From an uncultured Mycoplasmatota bacterium (GTDB lineage Bacteria; Bacillota_I; Bacilli_A; RF39; UBA660): a DNA stretch of 64,000 bases. The position numbers and the translations under genes are program-made. Positions 1 to 8,566 of the stretch are shown piece after piece. The stretch is from the NCBI GenBank assembly GCA_946528555.1, contig CAMMYS010000029.1:26258-90257 (forward strand), read 5' to 3'. Every line of letters starts with the position of its first letter. The stretch's first letter is position 1. The notes under the pieces were generated by a model. It ran no database searches. It had not been told where the DNA came from and saw nothing but the letters and a program-made list of their open reading frames with translations.

Positions 1-581
1 AAAACTATGGACTTCCAAGAATGGATTATTTATTACATAATGAAAAGAAATTAAAAAATGAAATATATAAAGAATATCCATATTTAAAAAATAAAAAAGT
101 TATATTATATGCTCCAACATTTAGAACAACTAATGATGATCAAACAGATGAATTAATAAATAGTATTGATTTAGATAAATATAATTTAATAATTAAAGCA
201 CATGCTAGACAAGAATTAAAACATAATAAAAAAGTTCATACTTGTGATAAGTTTAGTGCATTAGATCTAATAACTGTATGTGATTATATTATTACTGATT
301 ATAGTGGAATAGCTATAGAAGCTGCAATACTTGATAAAAAAACATTATATTATGTATTTGATTATGAAAAATATAAAAAGAATAATGGTTTAAATATAGA
401 TTTATATAAAGAAATGCCAGGTTGTGTATTTAGTGATGCTAAAGAAATTAGTAAATTTATTGAAAAAGATAAATATGATATGAAAGTTTTATATGATTAT
501 AAAAATAGATATATTGATGTTCAAGATGGAACAAGTACAAAGAAAATAGTTGATCTAATTAATGATTGTATGGAGGAATAA
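1..581 (+). CDS. CDP-glycerol glycerophosphotransferase family protein, C-terminal part (cut by window edge)
   Basis: The frame is open from position 3 and reads NYGLPRMDYL before the first internal ATG at 21. That corresponds to the family's GxPRND-type segment, so the real start lies upstream of the window. The visible part carries ILYAPTFR (nucleotide-binding region), IKAHAR, and the C-terminal YIITDYSGIAIEAAIL block, which matches the family signature ITDYSSxxxD. Known family members transfer glycerol-phosphate (or ribitol-phosphate) from the CDP-alditol to a growing teichoic-acid chain at the inner membrane face. The next glycerophosphotransferase gene starts 3 bases after this stop, its ribosome binding site lying inside this gene. 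Whether it acts as a primase or a polymerase cannot be told from the fragment. Confidence 0.85.
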   Translation, partial: NYGLPRMDYLLHNEKKLKNEIYKEYPYLKNKKVILYAPTFRTTNDDQTDELINSIDLDKYNLIIKAHARQELKHNKKVHTCDKFSALDLITVCDYIITDYSGIAIEAAILDKKTLYYVFDYEKYKKNNGLNIDLYKEMPGCVFSDAKEISKFIEKDKYDMKVLYDYKNRYIDVQDGTSTKKIVDLINDCMEE

Positions 582-583
582 TA

Positions 584-1843
584 ATGAAAAAGAAAATACA
601 TGCTCTTTTAGTAACAATAGCAAGAAAGAATAGAATATTACGTGAAACATATATTAGTTTAAAAACATTTATTCAAAAACAAAACTATTTAAGATATTCA
701 AGAAAGTATAAAGTTGATGATAAATTATGTGTTTTTGAAGCTTTCAATGGTAGAAAATTTTGTGATAGTCCAAAAGCAATATATCTTCGTATGTTAAATG
801 ATAAGAAATATAAAGATTATAAATTTATTTGGGCATTTATTAAACCAGAAGACTTTAAAGAATTAGAAAAAAATAGAAATACAACTTTAGTTGAATATCA
901 TAGTAAAGAATATAAAAAAGCATATGCAAGAGCAAAGTATTTCTTTACACCATCAAGATTACCAGATTATATTATTCCTAAAAAAGATCAAAATTATGTA
1001 CAATTTTGGCATGGTACTCCATTAAAAAGATTAGGATTTGATATCAAAGTAGGTGGAGTAAATGCTCTTCATACTGTTAAAGATTGGCAACATCTATATG
1101 AATATGATGCTACTAGATATTCTTATATGGTATCACCATCAAGATTTGTTACAGATGTTTATATTAGTGCATTTAATTTAAAACATATCAATAAAGATAA
1201 ATGTATTCTTGAAACAGGATATCCAAGAAATGATGCATTATTTACTTTTGATGATAAATATGTAAATAAATTAAAGAAAGATTTAAATATTCCAAAAGAT
1301 AAAAAGATTATATTATATGCTCCAACATGGAGAGATAATCAATATATTTCAGGAACTGGTTATAGTTATAATATAGCTTTAGATTTTGATAAGTTTAGAG
1401 AAAAATTTTCAGATGATTATGTTATTTTATTTAGAACACATTATCTAATTGCAGAAATAATTGATTTATCAAAATATGAAGGATTTATTTATAATGTATC
1501 AGATTATAGTGATATAAATGATTTATATATTTTAGCAGATATAATTATTACTGATTATTCAAGCGTATTCTTTGATTATGCTAATTTAAAAAGACCAATG
1601 TTATTCTACATGTATGATTTAAAAGATTATAAAAATAAAATGAGAGATTTCTATATTGATTTAGATGAACTTCCAGGACCAATTGTTGAAAAGGAAGAAG
1701 ATTTATATAAAGAAATTAAAAATATAGATAAATATTGGAATAAATATAAAGATAAATATGAAAAATTTAATAAGAGATTTAATTATTTAGATGATAAAGA
1801 TTCAAGTGAAAGGGTACTAAAGGAAATAATAAAAAATGATTAA
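584..1843 (+). CDS. CDP-glycerol glycerophosphotransferase family protein (TagB/TagF-like)
   Basis: This 419-residue protein belongs to the Glyphos_transf family. In order it shows FWHGTPLKRLGFD, GYPRNDALF, ILYAPTWRDN, a FRTHYL segment and IIITDYSSVFFDYANLKRP, the full motif series expected for CDP-alditol binding and catalysis. The family uses CDP-glycerol to prime or extend poly(glycerol-phosphate) on a lipid-linked carrier at the cytoplasmic membrane face. I start it at ATG 584, with GGAGG at 572-576; an upstream in-frame TTG at 566 lies inside the preceding gene and lacks a binding site. It is co-transcribed with the genes on both sides and overlaps the next by 8 bases. The length fits TagB-type enzymes better than long TagF polymerases, but the distinction is inferred. 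Confidence 0.88.
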   Translation: MKKKIHALLVTIARKNRILRETYISLKTFIQKQNYLRYSRKYKVDDKLCVFEAFNGRKFCDSPKAIYLRMLNDKKYKDYKFIWAFIKPEDFKELEKNRNTTLVEYHSKEYKKAYARAKYFFTPSRLPDYIIPKKDQNYVQFWHGTPLKRLGFDIKVGGVNALHTVKDWQHLYEYDATRYSYMVSPSRFVTDVYISAFNLKHINKDKCILETGYPRNDALFTFDDKYVNKLKKDLNIPKDKKIILYAPTWRDNQYISGTGYSYNIALDFDKFREKFSDDYVILFRTHYLIAEIIDLSKYEGFIYNVSDYSDINDLYILADIIITDYSSVFFDYANLKRPMLFYMYDLKDYKNKMRDFYIDLDELPGPIVEKEEDLYKEIKNIDKYWNKYKDKYEKFNKRFNYLDDKDSSERVLKEIIKND

Positions 1844-4244
1844 CAAAGTAACTAAACTAATTAGTAAAATACTAGGTTATTTAAAATATAGTAGATATGT
1901 TAAATACTATATGGAATTATCTATCGATGATAGTATTGTTTTGTTTGATTCTAAAAATGGAAATGATTTTGCATCTAATATGTTTGCTTTATTAAAAGAA
2001 TTTGTAGAAACAAAAGAAGGTTTTAATTATTATATAGTTTATGATAATAATAAAGTTAAAGATAAAATAATTAAGTTATTAGATAGTTATAATATTAAAG
2101 ACATTAATTATGTTAAATTTAAATCATTAAAACATTTAAAAGTATTAGCTCAAGCAAAATATTTATTTTCTGATAATACTATGCCAAGAATGTATATAAA
2201 AAAAGAGGGACAAATATATACTAATACATGGCATGGTACTCCATTAAAATGTATGGGAAGAGATACTAGAGGAGATAGTGATCAAATTGCTAATGTACAA
2301 CGTAATTTATTATTAAGTGATATTCTTGTTTATCCAAGTGAATATATGAAGAATAAAATGCTTAATGCATATCTTGTTGATGAATTACATGAATCAAAAA
2401 TATTATATTCAGGATATCCAAGAAATTCAGTTTTTTTAAATAAAGAAGAAGAAAAAGAAATACGTAAAGAAATGAATCTAGAAGATAAAAGAGTATATAT
2501 TTATATGCCTACATATCGTGGAGCTATGAAGAATGCTGGAAGCCATGTTAAAGATGAATTAACAATGGTTAGGGAACATCTAGATGAATTAGATAAAAAG
2601 CTAACAGATAATGAAGTATTATATGTTAAATTACATGTATATATTGGAAAGAATATTGATATAACAAGTTATAAACATATAAAACAATTTCCAAATAATT
2701 ATGAAGTATATCATTTCTTAAATGTAGCTGATGTTTTAATAACAGATTATTCAAGTGTATTTTTTGATTTTGCTTTAAGTAAGAAAAAAATAATTTTGTT
2801 TACTTATGATATGAAAGATTATTTAGAAAATAGAGGAATATATTTAAATATTAATGATCTTCCATTTCCTAAAGTTGAAACAGTAAGTGAACTATATAAA
2901 GAATTAAATACAGATAAAAAGTATGATGATAGTAAATTCTTATCAACATATAATACATATGATTGCAAAGATGCTCCTAAAAAAGTAATAGAGGAGACAT
3001 TAAATTTTAAAAAAGAGATTAGAAAGAAACCAAAAAAGAATATATTAGTATTTTGTGGTAAATTTTCTAAGAATGGTATTACAACTGCATTTTTTAATTT
3101 ATTTAAAAATGTTGATAGAGAAAAGTTTAATATTTATGTAACTTTTAATGAAGATTTGTATATTAAAAATTTTGATGATATAGAAAAATTAAAAGAAAAT
3201 GGTTTTTATGAATTGCCATATATTAATGGTACATCAAGACCATTATTTGTATACTTTTCACAATATTTATATGAGCACTATAATATGTATAATTTAAAAA
3301 TTAAAGAAAAAATGGATAAAGCAATAGATATTCATAATATTAAAAATTATGGTTTTATTCATTTTGATGCTGTTATTCAATATACAGGATATGGTGAAGC
3401 AATTACTAAACAATTTCAAAGAATGAATAGTTTTAGAATGTTTTTTATACATAATGATATTGTTAATGAAATGAAAACTAAACACACAAGACATTTATTA
3501 ACAACAAAAATGGCATTAAATACTTATGATAAAGTTGTTCTTGTATCAGATGGAGTTCATAAACCAGCTCTTGAAATAGCAGGAAATGATAGTAATTTTA
3601 TTACACTATATAATATATGTGATTATGAAAGTATTATTAAAAAGTCTAAAGAAAAAATAGAATTTTCTAAAGGCACATATTGTAATGTAAGTAAAGAAAA
3701 ATTAGAAAATATTTTAGATAGTAAAGATACTAAATTTATAAATATTGGAAGATTTTCTCATGAAAAATGTCATAAAGAAATAATACATACTTTTGAAAGA
3801 TATAATAAAGAAAATCCAAAATCATATTTAATCATTATTGGTGGTTATGGAACAGATTTTGAAGATACTTTAAACTATGCTAAAAGTACTAAAGTATATA
3901 ATAGAATTATTATTATTAAATCTATTAATAATCCAATGCCAATACTTAAAAAATGTGATGGATTTATATTATATTCTAAATATGAAGCTTTCCCAATGAC
4001 ATTAATGGAAGCTGATGTATTATCTGTTCCAATTATAATGTCTAATTGTGAAGGACCATATAAATTTTGGAATGAAAAAGGTGCTAGAATAATACCTTTA
4101 GATGAAGAAAAATTATTAGAAGCTATGATAGATTTAGGTAATGGTAAAATAAAACCAATTAATATTGACTTTAAAGACTATAATAGAAAGTGGACTAAAT
4201 ATTTTGAAGAATCAATATTAGAGGGTATAAAAAATAAAAAATAA
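1836..4244 (+). CDS. Bifunctional glycerophosphotransferase - family 4 glycosyltransferase fusion
   Basis: The protein has 802 residues and two domains. Residues about 1-385 are a Glyphos_transf domain with NTWHGTPLKCMGRD, GYPRNSVF, YMPTYRG and VLITDYSSVFFDFALSKKK. Residues about 400-800 are a GT-B glycosyltransferase with FINIGRFSHEKCHKEII, IIIGGYG and the nucleotide-sugar binding block SKYEAFPMTLMEADVLSVP, as in GT4 enzymes. It probably adds both an alditol-phosphate and a sugar to the same wall polymer; that coupling is inferred from the fusion and the locus. The start overlaps the previous gene by 8 bases, with AAAGGA upstream. Glycosyltransferases are usually separate genes in teichoic-acid loci, so the fusion is notable. 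Confidence 0.82.
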   Translation: MINKVTKLISKILGYLKYSRYVKYYMELSIDDSIVLFDSKNGNDFASNMFALLKEFVETKEGFNYYIVYDNNKVKDKIIKLLDSYNIKDINYVKFKSLKHLKVLAQAKYLFSDNTMPRMYIKKEGQIYTNTWHGTPLKCMGRDTRGDSDQIANVQRNLLLSDILVYPSEYMKNKMLNAYLVDELHESKILYSGYPRNSVFLNKEEEKEIRKEMNLEDKRVYIYMPTYRGAMKNAGSHVKDELTMVREHLDELDKKLTDNEVLYVKLHVYIGKNIDITSYKHIKQFPNNYEVYHFLNVADVLITDYSSVFFDFALSKKKIILFTYDMKDYLENRGIYLNINDLPFPKVETVSELYKELNTDKKYDDSKFLSTYNTYDCKDAPKKVIEETLNFKKEIRKKPKKNILVFCGKFSKNGITTAFFNLFKNVDREKFNIYVTFNEDLYIKNFDDIEKLKENGFYELPYINGTSRPLFVYFSQYLYEHYNMYNLKIKEKMDKAIDIHNIKNYGFIHFDAVIQYTGYGEAITKQFQRMNSFRMFFIHNDIVNEMKTKHTRHLLTTKMALNTYDKVVLVSDGVHKPALEIAGNDSNFITLYNICDYESIIKKSKEKIEFSKGTYCNVSKEKLENILDSKDTKFINIGRFSHEKCHKEIIHTFERYNKENPKSYLIIIGGYGTDFEDTLNYAKSTKVYNRIIIIKSINNPMPILKKCDGFILYSKYEAFPMTLMEADVLSVPIIMSNCEGPYKFWNEKGARIIPLDEEKLLEAMIDLGNGKIKPINIDFKDYNRKWTKYFEESILEGIKNKK

Positions 4245-4274
4245 ATGTTATAATTTTTGTATAGGGAGGATTTT

Positions 4275-4733
4275 ATGAAGAGAATTTTAACATATGGAAC
4301 ATTTGATTTGTTACACTATGGTCATATTAGATTATTAAAAAGAGCAAAAGCTTTAGGAGATTATTTAATTGTTGCTGTATCAACAGATGAGTTTAATGAA
4401 ATAAAAGGAAAAAAAGCATATCACAATTATGAAACAAGAAAACAAATGCTAGAAGCAATTAGATATGTAGATCTTGTTATTCCTGAAGAAAATTGGGAAC
4501 AAAAAATTAGTGATGTTCAAAACTATTTTGTTGATGTAGTAGTTATGGGAAGCGATTGGGCTGGAAGTGATAAATTCGATTACCTAAAAGATTATTGTGA
4601 AGTAGTTTATTTAGATAGAACTGAAGGAATTAGTACTACTAAAATTAAAAAAGATTTAGGACTTCAAGAACCAGTTAATGGTGTTGATCAAATACCAGAA
4701 CCTTCAAAAACATTAAAAAGAAAAAGAAAATAG
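4275..4733 (+). CDS. tagD: Glycerol-3-phosphate cytidylyltransferase
   Basis: It makes CDP-glycerol from CTP and glycerol-3-phosphate, the donor used by the glycerophosphotransferases just upstream. The N-terminus YGTFDLLHYGHIRLLKRAK holds the HxGH nucleotidyltransferase motif (HYGH). RTEGISTTKIKK near residue 120-130 is the second family signature. At 152 residues it is somewhat longer than the roughly 130-residue TagD of Bacillus subtilis, with an extra charged C-terminal tail ending KRKRK. The start at ATG 4275 follows GGGAGGA at 4264-4270; an in-frame TTG at 4257 has no site. The gene ends inside a terminator, closing the polymer-synthesis operon. Confidence 0.93.
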   Translation: MKRILTYGTFDLLHYGHIRLLKRAKALGDYLIVAVSTDEFNEIKGKKAYHNYETRKQMLEAIRYVDLVIPEENWEQKISDVQNYFVDVVVMGSDWAGSDKFDYLKDYCEVVYLDRTEGISTTKIKKDLGLQEPVNGVDQIPEPSKTLKRKRK

Positions 4734-4759
4734 GCAAATATAAAATTTGCCATTTTTAT
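4733..4759 (+). terminator. Intrinsic terminator after tagD
   Basis: A 7-bp stem GGCAAAT/ATTTGCC (4733-4739 with 4745-4751) and 5-base loop are followed by ATTTTTATT. It begins at the last base of the tagD stop codon. Confidence 0.75.
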
Positions 4760-4769
4760 TATAAAATTA

Positions 4770-4778
4770 TGATATAAT
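4770..4778 (+). promoter_or_regulatory. Extended -10 promoter for the HAD gene
   Basis: TGATATAAT is an extended -10 element with a consensus hexamer at 4773-4778. The only -35-like sequence, TTGCCA at 4747-4752, lies in the terminator stem with a 20-base spacer, too long to be ideal. Confidence 0.65.
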
Positions 4779-4806
4779 TATGCTGTAAAGAATAGGTGAA
4801 GAAAGA

Positions 4807-5391
4807 ATGAATATTTATGATTTTGATGGAACAATATATAATGGAGATTCTACAAAAGATATTATAAAATATGCTTTTAAGAAACATCCATTTATGGTTA
4901 TGAAGTGTTTAAGAAGAGCTAAGAAAAAGAATAGAGATTTCTTACAAGGATTATGTTCATTTGAACAAGTTAAAGAAGAAATGTTAGCATTTATTTTTAA
5001 AATGCAAAATTATCCAAAGTTTATAAATGATTTTGTAGAATCACATATGAAAAAGATTAAACCTTTATATACATCAAGACATGCTGACAATGATGTAATT
5101 TGTTCAGCATCATATGAATTATGGGTTAGTCAATTTGCAAGACGAATTGGTGTTAGAAATGTTATTGCTACAAGAGTTGACACTTCTGGTAAAATATTAG
5201 GTGTTAATTGCAAAGGCGATGAAAAATTAAGAAGAATTAAAGAAGCTATTCCTAATATACCAATTGAAAATGCATATACAGATTCTCAAAGTGATGAACC
5301 ATTATTAGTAAATGCTGTTAATGGTTATGTAATTGAAGGAAATAAAGTTATTCCTTATGTGAGAGGTTATAAGTTTAAAAATAAAAATTAA
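4807..5391 (+). CDS. HAD-family phosphatase (HAD-IB, phosphoserine phosphatase-like)
   Basis: The 194-residue protein opens with MNIYDFDGTIYNGDS, where DxDGT provides the nucleophile Asp and acid Asp of haloacid-dehalogenase phosphatases. A motif II segment ICSASYELW and a late TDSQSDEPLL (motif IV-like Asp cluster) complete the active site. It should dephosphorylate a small phosphorylated substrate in the cytosol; the substrate is unknown. It has its own promoter just upstream and precedes the flippase gene by 15 bases, so both probably share a transcript. A role in recycling a phosphorylated intermediate of polymer synthesis is possible from context only. Confidence 0.8.
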   Translation: MNIYDFDGTIYNGDSTKDIIKYAFKKHPFMVMKCLRRAKKKNRDFLQGLCSFEQVKEEMLAFIFKMQNYPKFINDFVESHMKKIKPLYTSRHADNDVICSASYELWVSQFARRIGVRNVIATRVDTSGKILGVNCKGDEKLRRIKEAIPNIPIENAYTDSQSDEPLLVNAVNGYVIEGNKVIPYVRGYKFKNKN

Positions 5392-5406
5392 TCTGAAAGG
5401 TTTTAT

Positions 5407-6846
5407 ATGGCTAAAAGTGTAAGAAAAAATTATTTTTATAATTTATTATATGAAATAGTAGTATTAGTTGTACCTTTAATCACAGCACCATATTTATCAA
5501 GAGTATTAGGTGTTGATGGAGTAGGTGTTTCAAGTTATACTCTTTCAATAGTTTCATATTTTATTTTAGTTGCTAATATTGGAGTCGCTAGTTATGGTAG
5601 TAGAGAAATTGCTATGGTTAGAGATGATAAACATATAATGTCTAAAACATTTTGGGAATTACTATTTTTAAAAATGTTTACAGGACTTATTTCATTAAGT
5701 GGTTATTTATTCTTTTTATATTTTCAAACTAAATATAATATTATTTATAAAATATTAGCAATCAATATTTTAGCTAATATATTTAATATAAATTTCTTAT
5801 ATCAAGGAATAGAACATTATAAAATGATTTCTATAAGAAATATAATTGTTAAAATAACATGTACAATAGCAGTATTTGTATTTGTAAGAGAAAAAAGTGA
5901 TTTAGACATTTATATTTTAGTACATAGTATTTCATTAGTTTTAAGTTCTGCTATATTGTGGAGCCATATACATAAAATAGTTGATAGAGTACCTCTTAAA
6001 GAATTGAAGGTATTCCGTCATTTCAAAAATACAGTTATTTATTTCTTACCACAAATTGCTACTCAAATATATACAGTATTAGATAAAACTATGATTGGTG
6101 TAATTACACATTCTGAAAAAGAAAATGGATACTATGAACAAGCACATAAATTAATACATGTTTGTCAAACAGTTCTTACTTCTTTAAATTCTGTAATGTA
6201 TCCAAGAATGTCATATTTATTTAAAAATAAAAAATTTGATGAAATGAAACTTAGAGTAAATAAATCACTAAATTATGATCAAATGATAGGTATACCAATG
6301 GTAATAGGACTTGCTTGTATATCATATGGTTTTGTTGATTGGTATTTTGGTTTAGGCTTTGAAAAGGTTAAATTATTAATAGTAATGTTTGCACCAATAT
6401 TATTAATAATAGCATTTAGTACATGTTTGGTAACACATATATTAAATCCAATTGGTAAAAGACTTCAAACTGCTAAAGTATTATTCTTAGGAGCAGCTAT
6501 TAATTTAATAGCTAATGCGATATTGATTCCTAGAATAGCTAGTGTAGGGGCTACAATAGCATCAGTACTTGCAGAATTAGTGATAATGATAATATATGTT
6601 AGAATGGCAAGAGATTATATATCAATAAAAGAAGCAACAAAACGAACATATCAATATTTAATAGCAGGAACTTTTATGGCAGGAGTATTACTATTTATGT
6701 TATTTAATATGAAGATGTGTGCATTAACAACATTTTTAGAAATTTTAACAGGTTCAATAGTATATTTTGCAATATTATTCTTATTTAAAAATGAACTTAT
6801 TATGGAAGGAATTAAAATAGTTAAGAAAAAATTCAAAAAAGCATAG
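5407..6846 (+). CDS. Oligosaccharide flippase family protein (Wzx-type, MOP superfamily)
   Basis: This 479-residue, strongly hydrophobic protein has about 12-14 predicted membrane spans. Its N-terminus, PLITAPYLSRVLGVDGVG followed by VASYGSREIA, is the characteristic opening of polysaccharide biosynthesis flippases. Such proteins move lipid-linked sugar or polymer units across the cytoplasmic membrane. Position directly after the teichoic-acid-type genes suggests it exports that polymer or a linked surface glycan. This would be unusual, because classical wall teichoic acids use an ABC exporter (TagGH), which is not seen here. It ends in a strong terminator. Confidence 0.88.
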   Translation: MAKSVRKNYFYNLLYEIVVLVVPLITAPYLSRVLGVDGVGVSSYTLSIVSYFILVANIGVASYGSREIAMVRDDKHIMSKTFWELLFLKMFTGLISLSGYLFFLYFQTKYNIIYKILAINILANIFNINFLYQGIEHYKMISIRNIIVKITCTIAVFVFVREKSDLDIYILVHSISLVLSSAILWSHIHKIVDRVPLKELKVFRHFKNTVIYFLPQIATQIYTVLDKTMIGVITHSEKENGYYEQAHKLIHVCQTVLTSLNSVMYPRMSYLFKNKKFDEMKLRVNKSLNYDQMIGIPMVIGLACISYGFVDWYFGLGFEKVKLLIVMFAPILLIIAFSTCLVTHILNPIGKRLQTAKVLFLGAAINLIANAILIPRIASVGATIASVLAELVIMIIYVRMARDYISIKEATKRTYQYLIAGTFMAGVLLFMLFNMKMCALTTFLEILTGSIVYFAILFLFKNELIMEGIKIVKKKFKKA

Positions 6847-6876
6847 TTGTCAACAAAAAAGTGTTGACAACTTTTT
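6845..6876 (+). terminator. Intrinsic terminator after the flippase gene
   Basis: A 10-bp perfect stem (6845-6854 with 6863-6872) and an 8-base A-rich loop are followed by a T run. Its 3' arm contains TTGACA, the -35 box of the next promoter. Confidence 0.88.
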
Positions 6877-6892
6877 ATTTATGGTGTAATAT
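6864..6892 (+). promoter_or_regulatory. Promoter of rpsP-khpA
   Basis: TTGACA (6864-6869), 17-base spacer, TAATAT (6887-6892). The -35 is part of the preceding terminator stem. Confidence 0.75.
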
Positions 6893-6921
6893 ATCTTTGT
6901 AATTGGGAAGGAGTATACGAC

Positions 6922-7191
6922 ATGGCAGTAAAAATTAGACTAAGAAGAATGGGTGCTAAAAAAAGACCATTTTATCGTTTAGTAGTAGCTGATTCAAGAG
7001 CTAAAAGAGATGGTAGTGTAATTGAATCTATTGGAACTTATATGCCTTTAGAAGCAGAAAAATTTAATATTAATAAAGAAGCTGCTTTAAATTGGCTTAA
7101 GGAAGGAGCTCAACCTACTGATACAGCAAAGAATATTCTTAGTGAAGTAGGTGTTATGGAAGAATTCCATAAGGCTAAAAGAAACAAATAA
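6922..7191 (+). CDS. rpsP: 30S ribosomal protein S16
   Basis: S16 is a structural protein of the small ribosomal subunit. The 89-residue length and the opening [20 protein letters not shown], then [14 protein letters not shown], are diagnostic. A strong AAGGAG site precedes ATG 6922. It is translationally coupled to khpA through a TAATG stop/start overlap. In many Firmicutes rpsP lies in an ffh-rpsP-ylqC-rimM-trmD cluster; here only the rpsP-khpA pair is kept. Confidence 0.98.
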   Translation: MAVKIRLRRMGAKKRPFYRLVVADSRAKRDGSVIESIGTYMPLEAEKFNINKEAALNWLKEGAQPTDTAKNILSEVGVMEEFHKAKRNK

Positions 7192-7433
7192 TGAATTTAG
7201 TTGAATTTTCAGAATTAATCGTTAAAAAAATCGTTAAAGAACCAGACTTAGTAAAAGTTCAAATGTTCGAAGGCGAAGATGAAAACGTTATAGAAATCAT
7301 TGTTGCTGAAGATGACATGGGAAGAGTTATTGGTAAAAAAGGAAAAATTGCTAATAGTTTAAAAACATTAATTCAAGCAAAAGCATACAATGAAGGACAT
7401 AAAAAAGTAAAAGTAAATATAGATTCATTTTAA
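7191..7433 (+). CDS. khpA: KH-domain RNA-binding protein KhpA (YlqC)
   Basis: This 80-residue protein is a single KH domain with the GxxG RNA-binding loop GRVIGKKGK at about residues 44-52. KhpA binds RNA, often together with KhpB/Jag, and influences cell division and elongation in streptococci and bacilli. The start codon overlaps the rpsP stop in a TAATG junction, so translation is coupled. Size and neighbour match the conserved rpsP-ylqC arrangement. Confidence 0.93.
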   Translation: MNLVEFSELIVKKIVKEPDLVKVQMFEGEDENVIEIIVAEDDMGRVIGKKGKIANSLKTLIQAKAYNEGHKKVKVNIDSF

Positions 7434-7458
7434 GAACTTGAAATCAGTTCTTTTTTTA
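7432..7458 (+). terminator. Intrinsic terminator after khpA
   Basis: Stem AAGAACT/AGTTCTT (7432-7438 with 7446-7452), 7-base loop, then T7. It includes the end of the stop codon. Confidence 0.85.
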
Positions 7459-7487
7459 TTGAAATAATATACATATGATAGTATAAT
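7459..7487 (+). promoter_or_regulatory. Promoter of the 7512 gene
   Basis: TTGAAA (7459-7464), 17-base spacer, consensus TATAAT (7482-7487), directly after the khpA terminator. Confidence 0.75.
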
Positions 7488-7511
7488 AAGCTTGCTTTAA
7501 AGAGGTGGATT

Positions 7512-8180
7512 ATGACAACTGAAGATGAAATATTATTAGAAAGCAATTTTCAAACTGAAAAAATGGATAGTGATGAAAGAAATTTTTATTTAAATTTACT
7601 TGCTAATTCTAAAGAAGTACAATCTAGTACAAGAGTAGCTGATCCAAATAATTTATTAGGGACATTACATCCTAATTATGAACCAAGTGATTATATGAAT
7701 TTTATAGATGAAGATGAAGATATTATTCCACCTTTTTCAAAAATAGTAAAAAGTCATATAGAAGAAAGACCTAAAGATAAGAAACATCAAAAACCATTTG
7801 AAATAGTTACTATGGCTTTATGTAAAGAAAAAGATAAAAAGGGAAGAGATGTTATTTTTTTTAACGGAGCAATCGCATCTCAAACAATTAAAGATGATAA
7901 TAAATGGATAAGTGGTAGAATTATTAAAACTGGTGATAGAAATTATCATATTGAAACTCATGTAATGAGATATTATGAATATTTAAGAAATTCTGAAAAA
8001 ATGTATACAGTTGTAGATGATTTTGTATTATTTGATGAAAAGACAATAAGAATATCAAAATATTTAGATAATATAAAATATGAAAAATATTGTGATGCTT
8101 TACCACCTTTAACAAGTGAATTAAGTCAAAAATATGTTGATGGTTTAGTAATGACTATGAGATTAAGATATAGAGGTTAA
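7512..8180 (+). CDS. Hypothetical protein, acidic N-terminus
   Basis: I do not recognise this 222-residue soluble protein. Residues 1-75 are acidic and probably disordered (FIDEDEDIIPPFS). Residues about 95-215 look like a compact mixed alpha/beta domain with VTMALCKEKDKKGRDVIFFNG, HIETHVMRYYEYL and a C-terminal MTMRLRYRG. No signal peptide or membrane segment is visible. It has its own promoter and a good AGAGGTGG site. It lies 1 base before a DUF1653 gene, so the two are probably co-translated. Confidence 0.6.
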   Translation: MTTEDEILLESNFQTEKMDSDERNFYLNLLANSKEVQSSTRVADPNNLLGTLHPNYEPSDYMNFIDEDEDIIPPFSKIVKSHIEERPKDKKHQKPFEIVTMALCKEKDKKGRDVIFFNGAIASQTIKDDNKWISGRIIKTGDRNYHIETHVMRYYEYLRNSEKMYTVVDDFVLFDEKTIRISKYLDNIKYEKYCDALPPLTSELSQKYVDGLVMTMRLRYRG

Positions 8181-8181
8181 T

Positions 8182-8436
8182 ATGAGAAAAATAGAAATAG
8201 GTTCATATTATAAACATTTTAAAGGTAATATTTATAAAGTAATAGATATTGTTTATGATTGTGAATCAAAAGGTGATGAATTAGAAAAAGTAGTTATATA
8301 TGAAGCACAATATGATGATAAAAAAAGATGGGCAAGAAAGTATAATGATTTTGCATCACTTGTTGATAAAGATAAATATCCTAATGTAAAGCAAAAATAT
8401 AGATTTCAAAAGATAAAAAGTGTAAACAAGTGTTGA
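8182..8436 (+). CDS. DUF1653 domain protein
   Basis: The 84-residue protein matches the short DUF1653 family. Recognisable are GSYYKHFKGNIYKVIDIV, an acidic linker, VVIYEAQYDDKKRWAR and KYRFQKI near the end. Family members are small cytosolic proteins with an SH3-like beta fold and no firmly assigned function. It starts one base after the upstream stop with AGAGGT as binding site. No clear terminator follows; the next 130 bases hold the leader of the prs gene. Confidence 0.8.
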   Translation: MRKIEIGSYYKHFKGNIYKVIDIVYDCESKGDELEKVVIYEAQYDDKKRWARKYNDFASLVDKDKYPNVKQKYRFQKIKSVNKC

Positions 8437-8483
8437 AATAAATATTTATAAATGTTATCCTAAATATAGGTTGTGGTGATATG

Positions 8484-8512
8484 TTGATATTTATTTATAA
8501 CTCAAAAATAAT
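8484..8512 (+). promoter_or_regulatory. Promoter of prs leader
   Basis: TTGATA (8484-8489), 17-base spacer, AATAAT (8507-8512). Initiation near 8519 would place a terminator-like hairpin at the very 5' end of the transcript. Confidence 0.5.
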
Positions 8513-8523
8513 ATTTTGTTAAT

Positions 8524-8552
8524 AAAGAGTATTTTAATGTACTCTTTTTTTT
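8524..8552 (+). terminator. Leader hairpin with T run directly before prs
   Basis: Stem AAAGAGTA/TACTCTTT (8524-8531 with 8540-8547) and loop TTTTAATG are followed by a run of T, ending just before the GGAGGT binding site at 8553-8558. It either terminates upstream transcripts or acts as an attenuator. Confidence 0.65.
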
Positions 8553-8566
8553 GTGGAGGTGTTGTA

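Noticed and set aside
8437..8523. Purine-type riboswitch upstream of prs
   Set aside because: The conserved aptamer core sequences are not present; only a simple hairpin can be supported.
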